A stretch of DNA of 64,000 nt. Origin: Nilaparvata lugens. Its lineage: Eukaryota > Arthropoda > Insecta > Hemiptera > Delphacidae. The notes under the pieces were generated by a model, which searched no databases, had not been told where the DNA came from, and saw nothing but the letters and a program-made list of their open reading frames with translations. A program made the position numbers and the translations under genes. Below, in pieces: positions 57,121-64,000 of the stretch (positions within the stretch are counted from its first letter, which is position 1; every line of letters starts with the position of its first letter). The stretch lies in the NCBI RefSeq assembly GCF_014356525.2, contig NC_052517.1, forward strand, positions 4,685,493-4,749,492. Reading direction: 5' to 3'.

Positions 57121-57213
57121 TGGCTGATGGAGGAATTCCGTTGACTTGAGCTGCAATGGAGCCTGAAAGGCAGTGGAGCCAATAGAAGTAAAGCTGGTAG
57201 CTTATAGCTGACT
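57121..57213 (+). other. Right gene, 5'-UTR exon with a 9-codon upstream ORF
   Basis: Acceptor TTTCATTTTCAG before 57121, donor GTAAGT at 57214-57219. The upstream ORF at 57157-57186 (MEPERQWSQ-stop) is the same length as in the left copy. Confidence 0.5.
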
Positions 57214-57318
57214 GTAAGTTGTGTATTGTGCTCTCATTACTATTTGCCCAATTTATTATTGAAAATAAACAATAGTCTTGAGTGATCAGTAACTTGAAGA
57301 CATGTTGAAATTCTAAGA

Positions 57319-57453
57319 GCCGGTTGCACAAAAGCCGGTTAAATTGTAACCGTGATTAATTTCACGAGAATCAATCAGAGAAGCAGTCTTATCAAATAGG
57401 TCTTCTCTGATTGGCTCTCGTGAAATTAATCACGGTTAAAATTTAACCGGCAC
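57319..57453. mobile_element. Foldback MITE, CCCGGTTGCAC family
   Basis: Good arms; the right terminus is shortened to AACCGGCACC. AAGAGC is present on both sides. Confidence 0.9.
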
Positions 57454-57592
57454 CAAGAGCGTAGAATTATGTAGAAGTAAATCCGCTCATTTGGTTTATA
57501 TTTCTATTTTTTTGGAGAATAAAGAATACTATTTTGTATGTTGAAAAATGCTGTGTTACTTTGTGTATATTTGTATATTATTTTGTATAATT

Positions 57593-57780
57593 AGGTTCAA
57601 CTCAAACTTAACGCGACTGAGGTGGAGAAGAGACTACTCTAGTGGAGAGCATGTGTTTCCAAATGGTGACACTCAGACCAGTCGATTCTAGTCTCCGCGA
57701 CGTCACCATTTGGAAACACATGCTCTCCACTAGAGTCCTGTCTCTTCTCCACCTGAGTCGCGTAAGTGTGAGTAGAGCCT
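57593..57780. mobile_element. Foldback MITE, GGCTCAACTCACACTTAGG family
   Basis: Arms AGGTTCAACTCAAACTTAACG and CGTAAGTGTGAGTAGAGCCT. It lies in an intron of the right gene. Confidence 0.9.
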
Positions 57781-57964
57781 AAATAGTATTATTTTGTATG
57801 TTTGATGATTCACTTGATATTTGGATTGAATTTGTTTCAGTTGAATTGCAAGCAATCATTATTTGTGTACCCGTCTGTTTCAACTGTGTATTCAGAGAGT
57901 AATAATTCATTCACAATTAAGTGTATTCATTATTTATTTGTCTAAGCAATGTGTTCTTTTGCAG

Positions 57965-58103
57965 TGTATTCAAATCTTGGAAGATGGATGACCGCGCGCT
58001 GTGAGATCTACTACATTGAGAAGACCTCATCGCCAATCTATAGCTGTGGATTACCTCATCACATCCTCATAATATTATTAATCGCAAATGGAGTTTTCTT
58101 CAG
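57965..58103 (+). CDS. Right gene, coding exon with MTA start and EKTSSPI
   Basis: Acceptor TTCTTTTGCAG before 57965; donor GTTGGT after 58103. The ATG at 57988 opens 38 codons plus two bases, phase 2, as in the left copy. Conserved residues are MTA, EKTSSPI, S.GL.H and ILI; the C-terminal part is hydrophobic (ILIILLIANGVFF) and might be a membrane anchor. An earlier overlapping ATG at 57984 reads only MDDRAL-stop. Continuation in the terminal exon at 61649 gives about 55 residues. Confidence 0.5.
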
Positions 58104-58205
58104 GTTGGTTCAGTGATTCTCTCTCCTTGTCAATCATGTTTGATTTTGCACTTTAATTTTTATTTTCTGCTTGATGCACAATCTAGAATGCACTGTAATT
58201 TATTG

Positions 58206-58658
58206 TCCGGTTGCACGTATTTCTATCAAATTTAACCGCTGTAAAATGACTCACGTTGAATTACATACGTCGTAAACGTATCTAAAACTAGCAGGTAACC
58301 CGTGCTCTGCAAGGGTCTAACTAAAAATTTGAAACTTGATTTACTGAAATCTTGAAGAATTTAAAATAGGCCTATAACCATCCTCGGTAAATTAAGAATA
58401 TTATATGCTAAATTTCAAGTTGATCAGTAGAGTAGTTGAGACGTGATGATGCGTCATTCGTGAATTTTCTATCCCCTACGTGTATCTGCCAATTCTTTCC
58501 TTTATTATAATTATAGATGAGGTAAGTAGTAAATTTTAAAGGCTGTAAAATGACTCATCGCATTGTCTTCAGACTAGTTATTTTATCTATTGTCTTTGCT
58601 TCGGTTGAATGACATCATTTTACGGCGGTCAAATTTAATGGACGTGTGTGCAATCGGG
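58206..58658. mobile_element. Foldback MITE, CCGGTTGCACGTATTTCTA family, hosting a Helitron
   Basis: The left end CCGGTTGCACGTATTTCTAT and right complement ATGGACGTGTGTGCAATCGG pair. TTTAACCGCTGTAAAATGAC and CATTTTACGGCGGTCAAATT form the inner arms. It is interrupted at 58288-58517. Confidence 0.8.
58288..58517 (-). mobile_element. Non-autonomous Helitron (230 bp)
   Basis: On the minus strand it starts TCTATAATTATAATAAAGG after an A and ends GCACGGGTTACCTGCTAG before a T, the canonical A/T target. Same family as 19086-19306. Confidence 0.9.
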
Positions 58659-58739
58659 GAATGATATTTGATTATGCACTTTGAATTAATTCTTGCTTGA
58701 TATTAAAAATTAATTCTTGCTTGATATTAAATAGGAAGA

Positions 58740-58895
58740 CTGAGAAAATTTTGTTTTTAAATTGTCAAAACCACAGATTTATTGAAAGTTAGAAAGATTA
58801 TATTTATTGAGATTGACAATGGTCTAAAAACCGAAAACGGTCCTTCTAACTTTCAATAAATCTGTGGTTTTTGACAATTTCTTAGTCTTCTTATT
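58740..58895. repeat. Inverted repeat, AACCACAGATTTATTGAAAG
   Basis: CCACAGATTTATTGAAAGTT at the left pairs with AACTTTCAATAAATCTGTGG at the right, with further pairing outward. The loop contains a small ACCGAAAACGGT palindrome. Possibly a Penelope-type terminal structure, not proven. Confidence 0.8.
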
Positions 58896-59926
58896 TAATA
58901 TGAATAATTATCACAATATCAACTTCTCAACTACACAAAAAGTCTTGCTTGATATCGTCGCTACTTGTACAGTGTGTACTGTATATAATGTATATAATAA
59001 TGTTTGATTTTGCATTTTATTTGATGCTTGATAAGTTGATTGCATCTTAATATTAAACCTGTGTGATGTGGTGAAACTGGACATTAATTTAATCAATTTA
59101 AACTGAGCCTTGATGGTTCTATTAGCGCCGTCAGTCGAAGTTACTATTTATTAATATAATTTGCTAATTTTGTAAAACGTTAGGTCTTGAATTATCATTC
59201 TATACCGCTCAATAAGTCAGATTATTGGCAATTTATTATGTAGATTATCTAAACAAGTGGTGTGCCTTAACGTAACGTTAATAGAGAGCTTTTCGACGTG
59301 TCATATACTGCGGGATCGTTGCTCCCTCAATGCAGTTTAATAATAGATTGTGACGAACAAGAAAAGTAAAGTGAAGCTTAGATAGCTTTTGGGGAGTTGA
59401 CAAGAATTAGGCCTATTTGGTATTTGATGTAATATCTTGGCGTCTCTATGCTATTTTTTTAATATTTTTACGTGGTTATCTTTGAAATTTTGAAGTTTAT
59501 ACTACGAGATTTCCTTGTCGTCGATACCGGTACTTGGAAATTTAAATTTGTTATGATGTTGCCAGGTTTTGGCGATGTATGAACGATATCATCATCACCT
59601 AGGCTTAAAATACTTCTAGAAAGTCGCCTTTGTGAAATAATAAATATGGTTTCAGATCTTTGAAAGAAGTGGTTCGGAAACCCACCCAAGTTGTGGACCC
59701 AATTACCCCTTCATCATGCTCCCCATTTTCACGCACAAGCCTGGAGGTCGTGAGAGTATCACCCTCAGCCAATCAAGTTTTCTGACTTGTAGAGAGCCAA
59801 GATATCTAGAATGACACAAGAAGTGTGTGTAATCTACCTTGGCATAACTTTCCGTGTTGTTATGAAAGTGATTCATATCCATATTATACTATGTCAATGG
59901 CTATAATATATCATTTTACCATATTA

Positions 59927-60010
59927 AAAACATGAAGTCCCTTTTATTTGAAACATTTCAAACAATGAAATGTTTTTAATAAAAATGTACTTCATGTTTT
60001 TATATTGTTT
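59927..60010. repeat. Short inverted repeat
   Basis: ATTAAAAACATGAAGT pairs imperfectly with ACTTCATGTTTTTATAT; inner GAAACATTTC palindrome. Confidence 0.7.
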
Positions 60011-60581
60011 TAAATAATTTAAAGAAGTAGCTCATACAAATAAAGTGATCTTATTTTACCATATTATATCCATGTTGTGGTAAATATCTTCTATATTAAA
60101 TCAAAACGACTTGATATTGTCAAAGCCACTAATTTATTAAAACAATTTGAGATACTAGTCTCGGTTTTTAAACTGTTATCAATCTCTGGTAAACCTCAGC
60201 ATACATTTTTTGTACCGTTTAGTTTTTCTCGCGCGGTAATCTTGGATAATAGAACCTAATCTACGGCGGTTTTTTAGAATATGTATTGATAATCCCAGTA
60301 CAGTATTAGTATACAATCTGTATGCTATTGTATAGTTTAACTGCGCGACGCTAATATCTCGATTTTTGAAACACTATTGTTGGTTGGGGTTGAATCCCAC
60401 AAAAATCTACTTATTATTGAACAAAAATCCCAATTAAATGCTGTAAATCACCCCGAAAATTGGAATTTTCGTTTAATAATAATTATTCATTAATTAGCAT
60501 TTGAACAAACGCAACTTCCAATCTTATTTCCGTTTAAAAATCGACTTGTTGAGTGAAGCTCCACCGTACTGAACTTTTTTT

Positions 60582-60733
60582 AGGGCCGTTTGCATAGTCA
60601 AAGCTTAAACTCGATTTAATCAGCTGGTGGCTTAAACTCAAAATGAAACACATTATAACAAACCAGACTTGATACGGATTTAATCCAGTTTAAAATGAAA
60701 TTTAGTTTAAACTGTCACAGTGCAAACGGCCCT
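60582..60733. mobile_element. MITE, AGGGCCGTTTGCAC family
   Basis: Left AGGGCCGTTTGCATAGTC and right CACAGTGCAAACGGCCCT; inner ATTTAATCAGC/CAGTTTAAAAT pairing. Same family as 4256. Confidence 0.85.
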
Positions 60734-61648
60734 TATAGTTTATAATTAAACTTCAACTATTGACCATCAAACACACTTGCAGCCCTTTTTCAAATAATGA
60801 TTTTGTGTTGAATCTATTATTTTGAGTATGTAGTTGAATTCTTAATTAGAATTGAACCGATCTGCATTGTATATTATATGGAACTGACTTTTATACTGAC
60901 TATTTGGCTTTCGACATTTTGAATGATATATTGAACTTGTGTATAGTTTGGTGTCTGCCACCTTAGCATGATGACTTCACATTGACTTGACATCGACGGT
61001 TTGATTTTTTTCATCTTTTTTTGTCCCGTGTTATCTCGTCTGCTTGTTAATAGCTGCACATTAGAATCTATCAAGCACTAGTCTGAAAACTAGTTCAGAT
61101 CACTGCTCTATGAAGCTTGTGCTTAAGATTCTAAGTACTTGTAAAATGTTTTGAGTTGAATGATTGCTTGATTATCTACACATAAGTGATTGGATCCTCT
61201 GCTTGAACTTGTGATGTCTAGAGCACTGAAACAGTTGGCTCTGTTTGTATTATATTGGCTCCATTCTTCCAAGTACATAGCCAGCTTTGGTTTGGTTCCC
61301 AGTCACTTTTCGACTGTGCATTTTCTCACCTCTTCTGACTCTTTCTTTGATTGACACTGTCTTGATGTACGCATCTATGCTTTTTTGAAACTCTTTCATC
61401 TTTTCTTTCTTCTATCATTTTCATCTCATCTATTTTCATCATTTCATCAATCATTGTTTTGTTTTATTTTAATCATTTTTGTTTTGTTTTCATTATTTTA
61501 TTATGATTTTTCCCCGTCGTTTTTGGTGATGTTTGTAATGTAGCATGAGAGAGAGAGCACTGTCACTAGTTGCTTGAAGACGCACGTCGCTTACAAAAGT
61601 GCAAAATGAATCAAAGCTCTAAACGTTGTTACAATTTTTATATTACAG

Positions 61649-61718
61649 GAAAGGCAATCAATCGGCAGTCGACATTGATGAATTACGACCGAGACTATAA
61701 ACTGACTGAGACAATAAA
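61649..61718 (+). CDS. Right gene, terminal exon
   Basis: Acceptor TATATTACAG before 61649. The phase-2 junction gives R then K-G-N-Q-S-A-V-D-I-D-E-L-R-P-R-L and a TAA at 61698-61700. AATAAA follows at 61713-61718. The left copy shares acceptor, K-G-N and poly(A) arrangement but stops earlier. The unspliced open frame (61605 on, MNQSSKRC) is the alternative reading. Confidence 0.45.
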
Positions 61719-62253
61719 TGTAGACATTTATCATTTTATGTTTTTTCATTCATCTTATTATTTTCGTTTTATGATTTCTTCATTTGTAATAAATTAAATG
61801 TTATTAGTTTTGGTTTCATCATTTTATTTTTGTTTTATCATCATTATTATTTTATTTCATTCATCATCATCATTATTAGATAGATATTGGAGTTCCAGAG
61901 TGGACTTTACTCATTTCATCAAAACTTGACCTTATTGGTTATGGTTTCCGAAAGAGTGATATTTTGATGGCTATGAATTGTTTTTAATTGTATAAACTCA
62001 ATTCATAATTTTAAGTTTTTGTCTTATTCTGTGTGGACTTCAATCTCCCCCACCCTGCCTTCACTATGATTGGAGAATTTCCACAAGAAAGATTACCACA
62101 CCAAAGTCTGTCATTGGTCAGGATTGTCAATGATTGTCCAACCCAGGAGGCCAACACTGATAGTAATTAGTATAGTAAACTAGTATATTATATTATTATA
62201 TATTTACTATTTATAATAGTAAACTAGTATATTCATTTGAAGATAAACATTTA

Positions 62254-62440
62254 AGGCTCAACTGACACTTAGGCGACTCAGGTGAAGAGACTGGACTCTA
62301 GTGGAGAGCATGTGTTTCCAAATGGTGACGTCGCGGAGACTAGAATCGACTGGTCTGAGTGTCACCATTTGAAAACACATGCTCCCCACTAGAGTCGAGT
62401 CTCTTCTCCACCTGAGTCGCCTAAGTGCGAGTTGAGCCTA
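62254..62440. mobile_element. Foldback MITE, GGCTCAACTCACACTTAGG family
   Basis: Arms GGCTCAACTGACACTTAGGC and GCCTAAGTGCGAGTTGAGCC. It directly abuts the next MITE. Confidence 0.9.
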
Positions 62441-62613
62441 AAGGTGCGTACAGATATACGCGCCTCCAACACGCTCCGCGATCGCTCCGATCATGAACGT
62501 TACGGGAGATGTTAGCTCTTCTCGCGTTCCACTCTTGCTCCCCGGTCGATCATCAATCGATCTGCTCGAGTGACGTTCGATTGCGGAGCAGAGCGAAAGT
62601 ATGTACGCACCTT
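62441..62613. mobile_element. Foldback MITE, AAGGTGCGTACA family
   Basis: AAGGTGCGTACAGATATACG at the left and GTATGTACGCACCTT at the right; the interior is GC-rich with CGATCG-type palindromes. Confidence 0.85.
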
Positions 62614-62867
62614 AAGATGAATTTATTCAGACATTGACTGTGTTGTTAGCAAGATCCGGAGATTATATTTTTCCCCAAAATTATTTGATATTATGCCCCT
62701 TTATTGATTGAGATGTTGATTATTAAAAACTAATGACGTTTTGATATCATCTTTTATATTGCTCCGTGGAAAATTACTAAAGAAAATTGAAAAAAGTGAA
62801 GAGTTGATGTCATGAATTATACGGAGATTACAGATTGTCAAGTTTTATTTATCAGTGTTTCTATATT

Positions 62868-63502
62868 AGGGGTGTGTTCACACAGAGAGCAGTCAGGCGT
62901 TCCGAGTTCTGCGGTCCACGTGTTCTGTCTTTGGACAAAATGGCGGCGGTCGAATACAAGCGTTCTAGTTGGATTTCTCAATATTGATGATAAATTTGAG
63001 TAAACCAAGATGCTGTACTATGATTCAGAGAGGAGAGAGCTGGTATTTGTAGCTTCAGTATCAATTTAGGATGGAAATATGGTGGAGCGGTGAAGGTAGG
63101 TTCAAGATTGAGTGCCGGTTGCACAGAAGCCGGTTAAATTTTAACCGTGATTGATTCCACGAGAACCAATCAGAGAAGCCGTCTTATCAAAAAGGTCTAG
63201 GTTCTCGTGAAATATTAATCACGGTTAAAATTTAACCGGCTTTTATGCAACCAGGCTTAAGTGGGTTAAATGTAATGCATGTAATTAGATGGTGGTGAAT
63301 TGTGGACCTATATCTAAATACATGCATTACATTCAAACTCTCTCAATCTTGAGGTGATTCGACGCTCCACCATGTTTACATCCTTGATAATAATATGATA
63401 AGCGTCTCTCCATCTCTCTCGTGCTAATTTAATAATATTAAACTTCAGTTTTCTAGAACGTGGAACTCTGAATGTCTGATTGCTCGCTGTGTGTACCCAC
63501 CC
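62868..63502. mobile_element. Large foldback element with nested MITE
   Basis: Outer arms GGGTGTGTTCACACAGAGAGC and GCTCGCTGTGTGTACCCACCC; inner arms GGTTCAAGATTGAG and CTCAATCTTGAGG, and ATGGTGGAGCGG against GACGCTCCACCAT. A CCCGGTTGCAC MITE (63114-63254) sits inside one inner arm. A short ATGTAATGCATGTA / TACATGCATTACAT hairpin is at the centre. Confidence 0.8.
63114..63254. mobile_element. Foldback MITE, CCCGGTTGCAC family, nested
   Basis: Arms CCGGTTGCACAGAAGCCGGT and complement ending TTTTATGCAACCAGG. Confidence 0.9.
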
Positions 63503-63603
63503 TTCATTCTTTATTCATACAATAAGTAAATCATTAAAATGATAGGGAGAGGAAAATAAGGTAACCTTGTGTTTATACACTAATGGTATAATTTGAGTAT
63601 AAG

Positions 63604-63643
63604 CATAGCCACCTTTAATACAGGTGTATTAGAGGTGGCTATG
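63604..63643. repeat. Short palindrome
   Basis: CATAGCCACCTTTAATAC pairs with GTATTAGAGGTGGCTATG. Confidence 0.85.
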
Positions 63644-63648
63644 GTATA

Positions 63649-63830
63649 AGGCTAGGCACACACCAGTTAGTCAAGACACAAGACATGATCAGACACAATA
63701 CTTCACATAGTTGCCTATGAAGACATGTCTAATTACAATGACTAATCAGTGTGTGTTGCGTCATAAGCAACTATGTGAAGTATTGTGACTAAACGTGTCT
63801 TGTCTTGACTAACTGGTGTGTGCCTAGCCT
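63649..63830. mobile_element. Foldback MITE, AGGCTAGGCACACACC family
   Basis: Terminal arms of about 40 bp (AGGCTAGGCACACACCAGTT and complement) plus inner arms ATACTTCACATAGTTGC and GCAACTATGTGAAGTAT. Confidence 0.9.
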
Positions 63831-64000
63831 AAGATTGATGCTTGAATAGCAAGTAAGCGCAGACTATTGACAGAGTACTGTTAACATTGAAGAGAGAGTG
63901 GCGCACATTGGAGCGAGGCGAGGTGGCACTCTTTGGGAAGGTGTAGATTGTCAGTGGGAGCTGAGATTATTAAGTTAGTAAGCTTGCTATTTTAAAATAG

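Overview
This window looks like AT-rich, repeat-dense, gene-poor nuclear DNA from an insect. A hemipteran such as a planthopper fits the repeat content, but that assignment is inference from general knowledge. The evidence for a eukaryote is GT..AG splice junctions, AATAAA poly(A) signals, a tRNA-derived SINE, non-LTR retrotransposon and Penelope-like reverse-transcriptase or endonuclease remnants, mariner pieces, Helitron ends and many foldback MITEs. No rRNA, functional tRNA, CRISPR array or bacterial-type operon was seen. Almost none of the longer open frames is a conserved host protein. The longest recognisable ones are transposon remnants.

Layout. At 1.4-1.7 kb there is a proline-rich terminal exon with a poly(A) signal. 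At 2.6-8.6 kb (minus strand) and 54.6-61.7 kb (plus strand) lie two inverted copies of one spliced gene. Both have a promoter/exon-1 module, a 5'-UTR exon with a conserved 9-codon upstream ORF, a coding exon starting MTA and containing EKTSSPI, and a terminal exon that continues the frame. Partial or related promoter/exon modules lie at 20.0-21.2 (-), 31.6-35.0 (-), 35.35-36.8 (+), 42.0-43.4 (+) and 51.8-52.3 (+) kb. Several share a TGACGTCA (CRE-type) site and a CATGATTTT/GTRAGT exon end. The region from 26.8 to 38.2 kb is arranged as an inverted repeat around a centre near 35.0-35.3 kb. That centre holds five copies of a CTAGCGG-type motif in two orientations.

Between these modules, 10.6-18 kb is occupied by a 151-bp tandem repeat inside a hAT-like MITE, a recent 1,955-bp tandem duplication, and a 172-bp satellite with 680-bp higher-order units. 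The same satellite recurs at 22.0, 26.9-29.9, 37.1-38.1 and, in a diverged form, 45.9-47.0 kb. The 23.0-26.8 kb block is a nested set: mariner foldback, LINE 3' ends inside it, and a 663-bp Helitron inside one LINE end. Further transposon remnants are two LINE RT C-termini (47.6-48.3 and 49.0-49.7 kb), a LINE end (47.05-47.45 kb, minus), a Penelope GIY-YIG fragment (52.8-53.4 kb) and a piggyBac-like TTAA element (43.6-44.1 kb).

The best candidate for something undescribed is the multi-copy, inverted family of small spliced genes. Two members keep matched reading frames, splice phases and promoter motifs, and no known domain is recognised. Whether the products are peptides or non-coding RNAs cannot be settled from sequence alone.
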